Shown: one piece after another, positions 54,763 to 63,252 of the stretch
Layout: every line of letters begins with the position of its first letter
Numbering within the stretch: the stretch's first letter is position 1
Assembly (NCBI RefSeq): GCF_019903425.1
Contig: NZ_JACHUZ010000011.1
Location: forward strand, 396,722-460,721
Source of the DNA: Vreelandella halophila
GTDB taxonomy: Bacteria > Pseudomonadota > Gammaproteobacteria > Pseudomonadales > Oleiphilaceae
DNA: 64,000 bases
Direction: 5' to 3'
Translations under genes and position numbers: made by a program
Notes under the pieces: generated by a model
The model's database searches: none
The model's input: the letters and a program-made list of their open reading frames with translations, nothing else
Told to the model about the DNA's origin: nothing

Positions 54763-57504
54763 ATGTCCACCCGGCATCTCAACGCGCTGTTCAACCCACG
54801 CTCTATCGCCGTCATCGGTGCTTCGGAGCGTGCCACTAGCCTTGGCGGCATGGTGCTGCGCAATCTCATGGCCGGCGATTACCCTGGCCAGCTGCTGGTG
54901 ATGAATCGCCAGGGGTACAACAAGGTGCATGGCATCCGCTGCGAGCGCCGCGTCAAGCAGATGCCCTGGGCGCCGGATCTGGCGATCATCTGTACCCCGC
55001 CCGAAACGGTGCCCAAGCTGGTGCGCCAGCTTGGCGAGCGTGGCGTGCGTACTGCCATGGTGATGACCGGCGGTATGTCCCGTTCCTACAGCCGCAATGG
55101 CGAACCGCTGATGTACGCGGTTCGGGATGCCGCGAAGAAGGCCGGTGTACGGATTCTTGGGCCGAACACCATCGGCATCATGTCCCCGGACACGCACCTG
55201 AACGCCACCTACGCCCACATGGGGGTGCTGCCCGGCAAGATCGGCTTCGTGGGGCAATCCGGTACCGTGGCCAGCGCCGTGATCGACTGGGCCTTTGCCC
55301 GCGGTGTGGGATTCTCGCGCTTGCTGACTCTGGGTGATGGCATGGACATCGCCCATGATGACCTTATTGATTACCTGGCAGAGGACTCCGGCACACGGGC
55401 GATTCTTCTGCACATGGAGCACATCCCCAATCCACGCCGGTTCATCTCGTCGGTGCGGGCGGCTTCGCGTTCCAAGCCGGTGATCGCGGTGAAAAGCGGG
55501 CGTTTCCCGGAATCCGAATACCTCTCCCACACGCTGCCTGATGGCATTACCCAGACGGATCCGATCTACGATGCGGCGCTGCAGCGCGCTGGTGTGCTGC
55601 GGGTGAACGGCCTGGACGAGATGTTCGATGCGCTGGAGAGCCTCTCGCGCATGCGCCGTGTGCGCCGTGAGGAACTGGTGGTTCTGTGCAATGGCGTGGG
55701 GCCCGGTGTGCTGGCGGTGGACCGGCTGCTTTACCAGGGAGGTGAGCTGGCGCAGTTTTCCGAGGAGACGGTGGCCAAGCTGGAACAGCGTCTGCCGGGG
55801 TACCTGAGCGTGCGCAACCCGCTGGACCTGGGGTACGACGCCTCGCCCCAGCTCTACGCGGATGTACTGCAGATCCTGGGGCACGACCCGGGGATTGCCA
55901 ACGTGCTTGTGATGTACACACCCACGCTGCTGGAGGACACGCTGCACATTGCGGATTCGGTGATGCAGGTGGCCAGGCGCCAGCGGCTGAACGTGTTCAC
56001 CTGCTGGCTGGGCCAGAGCACGGTGCTGGACGCCCGGGATGCCTTCTACGAAGCCGGCGTGCCGACTTTCTTCTCACCCGAGAAGGCGATCCGCGCCTTC
56101 ATGCACTTTGTGAAGCACCAGCGAGGCCAGCGGTTGCTGGCGGAGACACCGGAATCCTGGGTGGAGCCGGAAGTGAACCGCCAGGAGGCCCGGGAGATGG
56201 TCCAGAAGGTGATCCGCAGCCGCCGCAACCACCTGACCAACCGAGAGGCGCGCCAGCTTGTGGCGGCCTATGGCCTTCAGACTCTGGAGACGGCCTATTG
56301 CGACGACGAGGAAGAGGCCGTGGAAGCCTTCCGCGAATGGGGCGGGCCTGTGAACATCACGCTGCTGCATGAGCGCGGCTGTCATCCCTACCTGGAGGAA
56401 ACGTCCGGGCGCGGGCGGTACCGCTACACCATCCGCCGTCTCAATGATGAAGCTGCGGTGGCCAATGCCTGTGAGACGCTCATGGAGCAGTACCGCAAGC
56501 ACTTCCCGAACAGTGGCTTCCTGGGCTTTGCCATGCACCAGACGAATGCCGGCCTCGAGGGGATCGGTTTCAGTCTCGGCATCACGCGGGATGCGGTCTT
56601 TGGGCCTCTGATTGTGTGCGGTTCCGCTGGTGCGCGTGTGAACATCATGAGCGATCGCCGTGTGGCGCTGCCGCCACTGAACATGAACCTGGCCCATGAG
56701 CTGCTGGCGCGCAGCAATGCCTACCGTCTGTTGCGCGAATACAGTCCCAGGCCCGAAGAAGACATCCGTTCCGTGTGCCAGACACTGGTAACGCTGTCCC
56801 AGATCAACAGCGACATTCCCGAGATCCGCGGGCTTGAGATCCTGCCCCTGCTGTTCGGCGAGGATGGCGCCGTGGCCTGCGATGTGGCCATTGATCTGGG
56901 TGAACCGGTCAGGCCCGTGATCAAGCCCTATCCCCGTGAGCTGGAGGAATGGGTCAGCCTCAAGTCCGGGCGCGAGGTGCTGGTGCGCCCCATCCGCGCG
57001 GAGGATGAACCGGGTCACCTGGAGTTCCACCAGAGCCAGTCCCCGGAGACGATCCGCTACCGCTTCTTCCAGTACCGCAACAGCTTCACCCATGACGACA
57101 TCGCGCGCATGGTGCAGATCGACTACGACCGCGAGATGGTGTTCATTGCCACCGAGTGGCAGGAGGATGGCGGCGAGCGGACCCTGGGCACGGTGCGCGT
57201 GTGGACGGATGCGGACAACATCCAGTGCGAATTCGCCGTGATGGTGCGAGATGACCTGCGCGGCGAGGGGCTGGGCCGAATCCTGATGGAAAAGATGATC
57301 CGCTACTGCAAGGCCCGCGGCACCCTCGAGATGGTGGGCCATGTGCTGCCGGGCAACGAGGCCATGGCCGGCCTTGCCAGGGCGCTCGGGTTCTCGGTCA
57401 CCTACGATCAGGAAGAAGACGTTGTGGCCCTGAAGCTGCCCCTGAACAAGCCCACGGAGGACTGGCATCTGGATCGGCTGGATGGCGAGATGCCGCCGAT
57501 CTGA
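54763..57504 (+). CDS. Pat-type protein acetyltransferase (acyl-CoA synthetase-like plus GNAT)
   Basis: 913 residues from ATG 54763 (MSTRHLNALFNPRSIAVIGAS); the open frame extends upstream into the divergent gene. Order: CoA-binding domain (1-135), succinyl-CoA ligase-like domains (to ~450, VKSGRFPESEYLSHT), ATP-grasp part (~480-700, NREARQLVAAYGLQ), C-terminal GNAT (~755-905; EFAVMVRDDLRGEGLGRILM). This is the PatZ/YfiQ architecture, usually ~890 residues, that acetylates lysines of acetyl-CoA synthetase and other enzymes. Partner deacetylation may come from the divergent HDAC-like gene or a sirtuin elsewhere. Confidence 0.93.
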   Translation: MSTRHLNALFNPRSIAVIGASERATSLGGMVLRNLMAGDYPGQLLVMNRQGYNKVHGIRCERRVKQMPWAPDLAIICTPPETVPKLVRQLGERGVRTAMVMTGGMSRSYSRNGEPLMYAVRDAAKKAGVRILGPNTIGIMSPDTHLNATYAHMGVLPGKIGFVGQSGTVASAVIDWAFARGVGFSRLLTLGDGMDIAHDDLIDYLAEDSGTRAILLHMEHIPNPRRFISSVRAASRSKPVIAVKSGRFPESEYLSHTLPDGITQTDPIYDAALQRAGVLRVNGLDEMFDALESLSRMRRVRREELVVLCNGVGPGVLAVDRLLYQGGELAQFSEETVAKLEQRLPGYLSVRNPLDLGYDASPQLYADVLQILGHDPGIANVLVMYTPTLLEDTLHIADSVMQVARRQRLNVFTCWLGQSTVLDARDAFYEAGVPTFFSPEKAIRAFMHFVKHQRGQRLLAETPESWVEPEVNRQEAREMVQKVIRSRRNHLTNREARQLVAAYGLQTLETAYCDDEEEAVEAFREWGGPVNITLLHERGCHPYLEETSGRGRYRYTIRRLNDEAAVANACETLMEQYRKHFPNSGFLGFAMHQTNAGLEGIGFSLGITRDAVFGPLIVCGSAGARVNIMSDRRVALPPLNMNLAHELLARSNAYRLLREYSPRPEEDIRSVCQTLVTLSQINSDIPEIRGLEILPLLFGEDGAVACDVAIDLGEPVRPVIKPYPRELEEWVSLKSGREVLVRPIRAEDEPGHLEFHQSQSPETIRYRFFQYRNSFTHDDIARMVQIDYDREMVFIATEWQEDGGERTLGTVRVWTDADNIQCEFAVMVRDDLRGEGLGRILMEKMIRYCKARGTLEMVGHVLPGNEAMAGLARALGFSVTYDQEEDVVALKLPLNKPTEDWHLDRLDGEMPPI

Positions 57505-57529
57505 CATCACCCAGTTCTGGGTCAGGCGA

Positions 57530-57985
57530 TCAGTAATTCTGCAGGTATCGAAGCAGGGTTATGATGCGGGCCTCAAGGATACGGGCTCGAAAACCACCAC
57601 GTGACAGGGTCGCGGAGCTTCCGAATTGCTCCAGCGTCCAGTTCTTTTCGATGAATTCGAACTCAGCGTCCCTGTACTTCATCCACTGCTTCTGAGACTG
57701 CTTAAGGGCATCACGTTTGGACGTTGGTAACGTGGTAATAAGTTCTTGGTACGCTGACTGAAGTTCTTTCTTCAGAAATTGATTGTATTTGGCATAAGCA
57801 TTCGCGAAATCTTTGGTTGTCTGAGCTTTATCAATTTCTTTCTGGTAAGGCTCCGCTCTCGATTGAAACTCCTTCACCAGGTCCGGCTTGTCAGGGTTGA
57901 CGAGTGCATATCCAGGCAAAGAAAAGAATGCCATCATCAAGACAAAAGTTACCCGTAACCTGAAAGAAGAGGAAAGTGTGTTCAT
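57530..57985 (-). CDS. Secreted LprI/DUF1311 family protein, coupled to a lysozyme gene
   Basis: 151 residues from ATG 57985, in 4-bp overlap (ATGA) with the end of the lysozyme gene; the longer start at 58018 would overlap it more. A signal peptide ends near PGYALV. The body matches DUF1311/LprI: QKEIDKAQ, NQFLKKELQSAYQELI, QSQKQWMKYRDAEFEFIE. Mycobacterial LprI inhibits lysozyme. A periplasmic inhibitor made from the same mRNA as a lysozyme fits an immunity role (inference). The cysteines common in the family are absent here. Confidence 0.8.
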   Translation of the reverse strand: MNTLSSSFRLRVTFVLMMAFFSLPGYALVNPDKPDLVKEFQSRAEPYQKEIDKAQTTKDFANAYAKYNQFLKKELQSAYQELITTLPTSKRDALKQSQKQWMKYRDAEFEFIEKNWTLEQFGSSATLSRGGFRARILEARIITLLRYLQNY

Positions 57986-58473
57986 TTTCTGTATGCTCCT
58001 GTAGAGAAGAGTTTCCATTCACGCTTCCGTCGGTTGATTAACCCCGGCGATACGCCTGTTTGTGTTCTCTTCCAGGCTTTCCAAGCGGACTCGAGATTCT
58101 GGTATGGGGTTTGTGCATTGGGGTTGTTGATCAGCTTTAGGGCAGAGGAGTTGCTGAAAGCCGTTCGGCCAATATTGAAAGCGAGCAACACAAGTGCATC
58201 GAATTGATGCTGTGGTAACGTTCTGACAGTTTTATTCCGAACTGCTTCAACAAACGGGCGAAGATCTTTCCTCAGAAGCTGTTCTCCTTCTTCCCTGGTA
58301 ATTCCATCCCTGAATTCATCCCATTCGCCCTTTTTGATCAAATGACCATAGCCAATCGTGGCTCCCTGGACCCAACTATCCGTGTCTTTACCGGTTTGGT
58401 CGTCGTACGGAGCATTGCGGAACCCTTCCAGAGTTTTCAGGAGGGATAGTCCTTTAGTGCTCAACTGGTTCAT
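57982..58473 (-). CDS. Phage-type GH24 lysozyme
   Basis: 163 residues without a signal peptide. The GH24 catalytic region is seen in LLKTLEGFRNAPYDDQTGK (catalytic Glu of LEG) and GATIGYGHLI (the Thr of TIGYG), with the C-terminal helical lobe DALVLLAFNIGR. It cleaves peptidoglycan glycan strands. Lack of export signal suggests release by a holin or a contractile or secretion device. Neither holin nor spanin genes are seen here, which argues against a complete lysis cassette. AAAGGGAATTATC precedes the ATG; an IS copy starts 52 bp upstream. Confidence 0.85.
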   Translation of the reverse strand: MNQLSTKGLSLLKTLEGFRNAPYDDQTGKDTDSWVQGATIGYGHLIKKGEWDEFRDGITREEGEQLLRKDLRPFVEAVRNKTVRTLPQHQFDALVLLAFNIGRTAFSNSSALKLINNPNAQTPYQNLESAWKAWKRTQTGVSPGLINRRKREWKLFSTGAYRK

Positions 58474-58568
58474 GATAATTCCCTTTATCAGTCTTCAGAT
58501 TGTTTGATGGAAGGCTTGTCGCCAACGGTGTCTGTCAACGTAGATGTCGCGTTTAAGTCATCAGCTCT

Positions 58569-59615
58569 TTAACAATTGACCGCCGTTTCCGGATTCAGAG
58601 TCACTGATTCCGGCAAGCTGAGTTTTCGAATATCACCGGACCAGCGGCGCGGGTTTTCAGCTTTCGCAGCCTCGATAACCCGTTGACGCTGGAACAGGAT
58701 CTGGTCAGCTTCGCCGTTATGGCGCTGCTGTGGTGTCACGTAATTCAGGGCGCTGTGGCGATGCTCGGTGTTGTACCAACGCACGAACGCCAACACCCAG
58801 TCCCGGGCCTGTTCGATTGTTGTGAAGCCGTTTGTCGGAAACCCCGGGCGGAACTTCAGCGTTTTGAACAGCGACTCCGAGTAGGCATTGTCATTGCTCA
58901 CTCTGGGGCGGCTTTTCGAGGGCGTAATGCCCAAGTCGTACAGTTTCTCCAGGAAGGTCGACGCCTTCATGGGGCTGCCATTGTCCGAGTGCAGCACCAG
59001 TGGTTTGTCCTTCGTTGCCAGATGCTCACGCCAGTACGCCTTTTCGATGAACTCACTGGCCAGCTCTCCGGTTTCGCTGTCGTAGACCTCATGGCCAACG
59101 ATCTTGCGGCTGTACACATCCAGCATCAGGTACAGGTAGAACCAGGTGCCTCTGGCCGGGCCCGGTAACCATGAGATATCCCACGACCACAGTTGGTTTG
59201 GTTGTGTCGCCTTGTGTGTGGTCGCTTGGCGCCTGCTCTCAGGTGCTTTCTGTCGGCCTCTGGGGTGCACCTGATCGTACTCACGCAGAACCCGATAGAA
59301 CGTTGACTCCGAGGCCAGGTAGCGTCCCTGATCCAGCTGATCGGCCACGATAAACGCCGGCGGGCAGCTTCGATATTCTTTCTGATTGCACAGCGATACC
59401 ACGGCCTGGCGCTCCTGGTTCGTCAGTTTATTGCTCGGCGCCGCTCTGGGCACCAATGGCCTCTGGTCCGCTTTGACACCCTTGTCAGTCGTCCAGCGCT
59501 GATAAGTGCGTACAGTCAGGTTCAGCAAGGCACAAGCCTTCTCCAGCCGGGCTCCGCTACTCTGCGCTTGTTCAATCAGAGTAATGGCCTGCTGGCGATC
59601 CGGGAGGCTGGTCAT
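58569..59615 (-). CDS. IS3-family transposase OrfB (copy 2)
   Basis: 348 residues, identical in sequence to the copy 1 protein at 36111-37157, with the same DDE residues (in LWSWDISWL, VLHSDNGSPM and AYSESLFKTLKF). ATG overlaps the orfA stop, frame -1. Confidence 0.93.
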   Translation of the reverse strand: MTSLPDRQQAITLIEQAQSSGARLEKACALLNLTVRTYQRWTTDKGVKADQRPLVPRAAPSNKLTNQERQAVVSLCNQKEYRSCPPAFIVADQLDQGRYLASESTFYRVLREYDQVHPRGRQKAPESRRQATTHKATQPNQLWSWDISWLPGPARGTWFYLYLMLDVYSRKIVGHEVYDSETGELASEFIEKAYWREHLATKDKPLVLHSDNGSPMKASTFLEKLYDLGITPSKSRPRVSNDNAYSESLFKTLKFRPGFPTNGFTTIEQARDWVLAFVRWYNTEHRHSALNYVTPQQRHNGEADQILFQRQRVIEAAKAENPRRWSGDIRKLSLPESVTLNPETAVNC

Positions 59616-60112
59616 TCGTCCTCGTCTTTGGGGCCCCAGATCGCCTCGGCTTTTTTTGACAGCGTCAGCAGAGCCGCCGTTTCCGCAAGCGCCTTGTCCT
59701 TGCGTCGCAATTCCGACTCAAGTTTTTTGGTTCGTTTCTTCTCGGCTTTGGTCGCTTGCCGGTTCCTTTTGGCCTGCTCATCAGACTGGGCATTAGCCCC
59801 CGCACAGGCGGCTTTCCAGGCCTCGATCTGCTCCGGGTACAGACCGTGTTTGCGGCAATATTCACCGAGCTCCGCCTCCGTCATTGGGGCGGTCTCCAGC
59901 ACAATGCGGAACTTCTCTTCGCTACTCCACTTCTCGGGGGTGGCTGAGTTCGATGGCAAAACGGCACCTTGCTCTCTGGCGGCTTTACGCCAATTGTACA
60001 AGGTTACCGTACTGATGCCTTCCTGGCTGGCCAACTCGGCCACAGTCAAGCTGCGCGGTGGCGCCATCTTCTGGAGGATGGCTTCCTTACGTTCCGGTGA
60101 ATAATGGGGCAT
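59612..60112 (-). CDS. IS3-family OrfA (copy 2)
   Basis: 166 residues, identical to copy 1 OrfA at 37154-37654; helix-turn-helix followed by a basic coiled coil. The A7G slippery run lies at 59651-59657, and the -1 frame is open into orfB. Confidence 0.92.
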   Translation of the reverse strand: MPHYSPERKEAILQKMAPPRSLTVAELASQEGISTVTLYNWRKAAREQGAVLPSNSATPEKWSSEEKFRIVLETAPMTEAELGEYCRKHGLYPEQIEAWKAACAGANAQSDEQAKRNRQATKAEKKRTKKLESELRRKDKALAETAALLTLSKKAEAIWGPKDEDE

Positions 60113-60333
60113 GGTTGTCCTCTGAAATCATCAGGCGACAACTACCTTGACGCATAGGGCCAATCCCATGAATATTTCAAGGTTAGCATTCAGGTTCAGC
60201 GTTATAAAAGAGTCCGTTCCAAGGGAAAACTGCGTGCAGGTGGGATCGTCTTATCGCGTGCAGGGCACGCTCCTGGTATGGATTGAGGTGAGGTAGGTCC
60301 ATCCATTATGTCTACGGAGGGAAGACGTAATTG

Positions 60334-60361
60334 TGTAGGAGCGACCTCTGGTCGCGATTTT
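60334..60361. repeat. REP-like short palindromic element
   Basis: GTAGGAGCGACC followed by TCT and GGTCGC, then GATTTT, forms a 6-bp stem in a sequence of the GTAGGAGCG type known from many gammaproteobacterial intergenic repeats. It lies in the 275-bp gap between IS copy 2 and vapB. A genome-wide count would confirm it as a repeat family. Confidence 0.55.
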
Positions 60362-60434
60362 CCGGGCATGACTTTACCGATCGTGCAATGGTAAATTCTG
60401 GTCATGTTGGGATCCACGTCTTGAGGAAAAAACC

Positions 60435-60671
60435 ATGACAAGGCTCAGTTCCAAGCGCCAGGTCACGCTTCCCAAGTCCCTGTGTGACAGGGCTGGTCTG
60501 AACAGCGGTGATGAGTTCAAAGTCCTGGAGCACGACGGGCACATCACCCTGATCAAACAGACACCGGGAGCCAGTGACGGCTTTCTGAGGGATATCCAGC
60601 CGGATGAGCGTTTCAGTGAAGAGGAGTCCAGGGATGACGGAATCCAGCAGTCCAGGGATGGTGGCCATTGA
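60435..60671 (+). CDS. vapB: AbrB/MazE-type antitoxin
   Basis: 78 residues. The N-terminal swapped-hairpin DNA-binding fold is clear (LSSKRQVTLPKSLCDRAGLN, then GDEFKVLEHDGHITLIKQ). The acidic C-terminal tail (QPDERFSEEESRDD) would bind and block the toxin. It overlaps the PIN-domain toxin gene by 38 bp. GAGGAAAAAACC precedes the ATG. Such antitoxins repress their own promoter. Confidence 0.85.
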   Translation: MTRLSSKRQVTLPKSLCDRAGLNSGDEFKVLEHDGHITLIKQTPGASDGFLRDIQPDERFSEEESRDDGIQQSRDGGH

Positions 60672-61059
60672 TACCAACGTATTACTACGCCACCTGCTGA
60701 ATGATGATCCAGAGCAGACGCGGCGCGCCAGAGCTTGCCTTGGAGCCACTGCGCAGGTTCTGATTACTGATGTTGTTCTCTGCGAGACGCTCTGGACGCT
60801 CGCCGGCAAACGCTACCGGTTGTCACGGGATCAACTGGCCCGGGTTGTTCTTGCTCTGCTGGAGGAGCCCGCCTTCTGCTTTGAGGATGAGCAGGTGGTA
60901 TGGGCCGCCTACTGCGATTTTGTGGACCAGACCGGTTTTGGGTTGCCGGATGCATTGATCGCTCGCAAGGCCGAGTCTTTGGGGGCGGAGCCGCTGTACA
61001 GTTTTGATCGTGCAGCGTTGCGGATTGCGGGAGTGGAAGCACCCCCGCCGTCGCAATAG
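60634..61059 (+). CDS. vapC: PIN-domain toxin, VapC type
   Basis: 141 residues from ATG 60634, chosen for GAGGAG 8 bp upstream; ATG 60658 is a possible shorter start. PIN acidic residues: VAIDTNVLLRHL, VVLCETLWTL and TGFGLPDALIARKAESLG, with YSFDRAALR near the end. It is a metal-dependent RNase, commonly cutting tRNA or rRNA. It is paired with the overlapping AbrB-type antitoxin. Confidence 0.88.
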   Translation: MTESSSPGMVAIDTNVLLRHLLNDDPEQTRRARACLGATAQVLITDVVLCETLWTLAGKRYRLSRDQLARVVLALLEEPAFCFEDEQVVWAAYCDFVDQTGFGLPDALIARKAESLGAEPLYSFDRAALRIAGVEAPPPSQ

Positions 61060-61064
61060 CCAGT

Positions 61065-61829
61065 CTATCCGCGCGTAAACACCCAGTTGTCGCCGCTGGA
61101 AAGCTCTTCGTTGAACACGTACCCGTCCGTATCGAATCCTTTGACGTCCTCGGGGTCCGTCAGTCGGTTGCGGATGATGTAGGCGGCCATCATGCCCCTG
61201 GCTTTCTTAGCGTAGAAGCTGATCATCTTGTACTGGCCGTTCTTCCAGTCCTTGAACTGGGGCGTGATGATGCGGGCGCCCAGTTTCCTGTGATCCACGG
61301 CCTTGAAGTACTCGTTGGAGGCGAGGTTGATCAGTACACCGTCATCCTTTTCGAGTTCGTCTTTCAGGTAGCTGGTGATGGTGTCCTTCCAGAAGGCGTA
61401 GAGGTCTTTGCCCCGGGCGTTCTGGAACTTGGTGCCCATTTCCAGCCGGTAGGGCTGCATCAGGTCGAGGGGCCGCAGGACGCCGTAGAGGCCGGAGAGA
61501 ATGCGCAGGTGGTGCCGGGCGAAGTCGAAGTCGTTCTGGGTGAACTTTTCCGGCGCCATGCCTTCGTAGACGTCGCCCTTGAATGCGAGGACGCTGGGGC
61601 GTGCGTTATCGGGCGTGAAGGGGGTGTGCCATTCCTGGTAGCGCTGGGCGTTGAGTTCACCGAGCTGCTGGCTGATGCCCATTAGGTTGCTGACCTGGTG
61701 GGGTTCCAGCTGTTTGAGGTCGTCGATCAGTTCCCGGCTGTGCTCGAGGAACTGGGGTTGGGAGTGGGCGCTGGTGGGGAGTTTGCTTTCGTAGTCGAGT
61801 TTTTTGGCGGGTGAGACGACCATTAACAT
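61065..61829 (-). CDS. yaaA: Peroxide stress protein YaaA
   Basis: 254 residues, full length for the DUF328/UPF0246 family. Typical segments: MLMVVSPAKKLDYESKLP, ARPSVLAFKGDVYEGM, LRILSGLYGVLRPLDLMQPYRLEMG and INLASNEYFKAV. It binds DNA and limits iron-dependent damage under peroxide stress in E. coli. It converges on vapC with a 5-bp gap. Confidence 0.95.
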   Translation of the reverse strand: MLMVVSPAKKLDYESKLPTSAHSQPQFLEHSRELIDDLKQLEPHQVSNLMGISQQLGELNAQRYQEWHTPFTPDNARPSVLAFKGDVYEGMAPEKFTQNDFDFARHHLRILSGLYGVLRPLDLMQPYRLEMGTKFQNARGKDLYAFWKDTITSYLKDELEKDDGVLINLASNEYFKAVDHRKLGARIITPQFKDWKNGQYKMISFYAKKARGMMAAYIIRNRLTDPEDVKGFDTDGYVFNEELSSGDNWVFTRG

Positions 61830-61878
61830 TTTCTATCCTCCCGTGGGTTGGCTTAGTCTTATTCTAACATGGTTGCTG

Positions 61879-61992
61879 GGCATTGAGCGGGGGAGCCCTT
61901 CACGGGAATCGCCACGAGTACGTCCATGTAGGCTGCTCTTCCGCCATCCATGGCTCCAGAGCTTCCCGTGAAGGGCTCCCCCGCTCAATGCC
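61879..61992. repeat. Long perfect inverted repeat (30-bp arms, 54-nt loop)
   Basis: Arms at 61879-61908 and 61963-61992 are exactly complementary over 30 bp; the arm begins GGCATTGAGCGGGGGAGCCC. The 54-nt loop contains shorter palindromic pieces (CCATG, CCATGG). It fills the gap between yaaA and the glutaredoxin gene. It could be a miniature inverted-repeat element, a bidirectional transcription-stopping hairpin, or part of a dispersed repeat family. Confidence 0.85.
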
Positions 61993-62017
61993 TTCAGGCC
62001 TTCACGGTACTTCCGCG

Positions 62018-62269
62018 CTAGTGGTTTCCCAGAAACGCGATCACATCATCCGACGTAAACGGCCACTCCAGCTCTTTCCCCTGGGGTTCCATGCGCAGGA
62101 CCGGGATGCGTTCGCCGTATTGCTGCACCAGTTCCTCGGATTCGCTGATGTCGACGACGTCCACCGGCAGTGGGGTGTCGAGTGGGGTGCGGACGAGGAC
62201 CTGTTCGGCCTGTTCGCAGAGTTCGCAGTTCTCGGTGATGTAGAAATAGAGGCTGGTGCCTGTGGACAT
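62018..62269 (-). CDS. Glutaredoxin-like thioredoxin-fold protein (DUF836 type)
   Basis: 83 residues from ATG 62269; the frame to 62311 would run into the rdgC leader. CxxC motif in TENCELCEQAEQVL at the N-terminal strand-helix junction, cis-proline region ERIPVLRM, and a helix after SDDVIAFL. It is likely a small thiol-redox protein in the cytoplasm. It is divergent from rdgC. Confidence 0.85.
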   Translation of the reverse strand: MSTGTSLYFYITENCELCEQAEQVLVRTPLDTPLPVDVVDISESEELVQQYGERIPVLRMEPQGKELEWPFTSDDVIAFLGNH

Positions 62270-62328
62270 GGTGCTGGCTTCCCCCGGATAATCCCGGCCC
62301 TGTTTGGTCAATGCCGGGGATCTGGTTC

Positions 62329-63252
62329 ATGTGGTTTCGTAATGCGCGTCTCTATCGTATCACCAAAGCCTTCGAGTGGTCCGCCGAGGCCCTGGAGGAG
62401 GCGCTGGCGAAGCGGGCTTTCCAGCCGTGTGGGCCCCAGGACACGGAGCGTCTGGGCTGGGTGTCGCCCCTGGGCCGTGATGGTGATCAGCTGGTGTTTA
62501 CGTCCGGTGAGTGTCATCTGGTTTGCCTGCGCCGGGAGGAGAAGGTGCTGCCGCCGGCGGTGATCCGCGAGGAGGTGGATGAGCGCGTGGCCGCCGCCGA
62601 GGAGGAGCAGGGGCGGCCGTTGCGGCGCAAGGAGAAGACGGAGATCAAGGAGCAGGTGACGCTGGAGCTGCTGCCACGGGCGTTCACCAAGTCCCGGTTC
62701 ATTCACGCCTACATTGCGCCGTCCCAGGAGCTGGTGGTGGTGGATTCAGCCGCCAGCAATGCGGCTGAGACGCTGCTTTCCGAGCTTCGCGAGACCTTGG
62801 GGTCTATGCCGGTGCGCCCTCCGGCGGTGCAGCAGTCACCGGCGTTCACCATGACCCAGTGGCTGCGGGGCGAGGCACACCCGCCGGCGGGGCTGGTGCC
62901 TGCGGATGAGTGCGAGCTGCGGGATGATGAGGAGCAGGGTGGCGTTGTGCGCATCAAGGGTGTGGGTCTTGATGGCGATGAGGTGCGGGCGCACCTGGAC
63001 AATGCCATGAGCGTGACGCGGCTAGCTCTGGATTGGGAGGATCAGCTGTCGTTCATGCTGGATGATGAGCTGACGATCCGCCGGCTGCGCTTCGGGGATG
63101 ACCTGAAGGAGAAGCTGGACGACGATGCCGGGGATGACCGCGTCGCCCGCTTTGATGCCGCCTTCAGCCTGATGACCCTGGAGCTTTCCCGGCTGGTTCC
63201 GGCGCTCCTGGAGGCCTTCGGCGGCGAGGACCGTTCCGCGCTTAACGCTTGA
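62329..63252 (+). CDS. rdgC: Recombination-associated protein RdgC
   Basis: 307 residues from ATG 62329 (MWFRNARLYRITKAFEWS), the conserved family start; the earlier ATG at 62311 adds six residues. RdgC forms a ring dimer that binds DNA and limits RecA. Conserved DTERLGWVSPLG and VIREEVDERVA segments are seen. The 3' end overlaps the convergent dehydrogenase gene by 11 bp. Confidence 0.95.
   Translation: MWFRNARLYRITKAFEWSAEALEEALAKRAFQPCGPQDTERLGWVSPLGRDGDQLVFTSGECHLVCLRREEKVLPPAVIREEVDERVAAAEEEQGRPLRRKEKTEIKEQVTLELLPRAFTKSRFIHAYIAPSQELVVVDSAASNAAETLLSELRETLGSMPVRPPAVQQSPAFTMTQWLRGEAHPPAGLVPADECELRDDEEQGGVVRIKGVGLDGDEVRAHLDNAMSVTRLALDWEDQLSFMLDDELTIRRLRFGDDLKEKLDDDAGDDRVARFDAAFSLMTLELSRLVPALLEAFGGEDRSALNA

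Larger units (their letters stand above)
58526..60159 (-). mobile_element. IS3-family insertion sequence, copy 2
   Basis: 1634 bp, same length, ends and encoded proteins as copy 1 at 36068-37701. Its own perfect target duplication CCAA lies at 58522-58525 and 60160-60163. Because each copy has its own duplication, the 20.8 kb between them was not brought in as one composite transposon by these two elements. It separates the lysozyme-LprI pair from whatever once lay upstream. Confidence 0.93.

Noticed and set aside
56074-57510. 478-residue minus-strand ORF inside the Pat gene
   Set aside because: Antisense shadow of a well-supported acetyltransferase gene.
57509-57522. Palindrome ACCCAG-TT-CTGGGT after the Pat gene as terminator
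   Set aside because: Six-base stem with a two-base loop and no T-tract; too weak to call.
36068-60159. Composite transposon made of the two IS copies and the 20.8 kb between
   Set aside because: Each copy has its own perfect 4-bp target duplication (GCCC and CCAA), and the outer flanks do not match, so the unit did not move as one piece.
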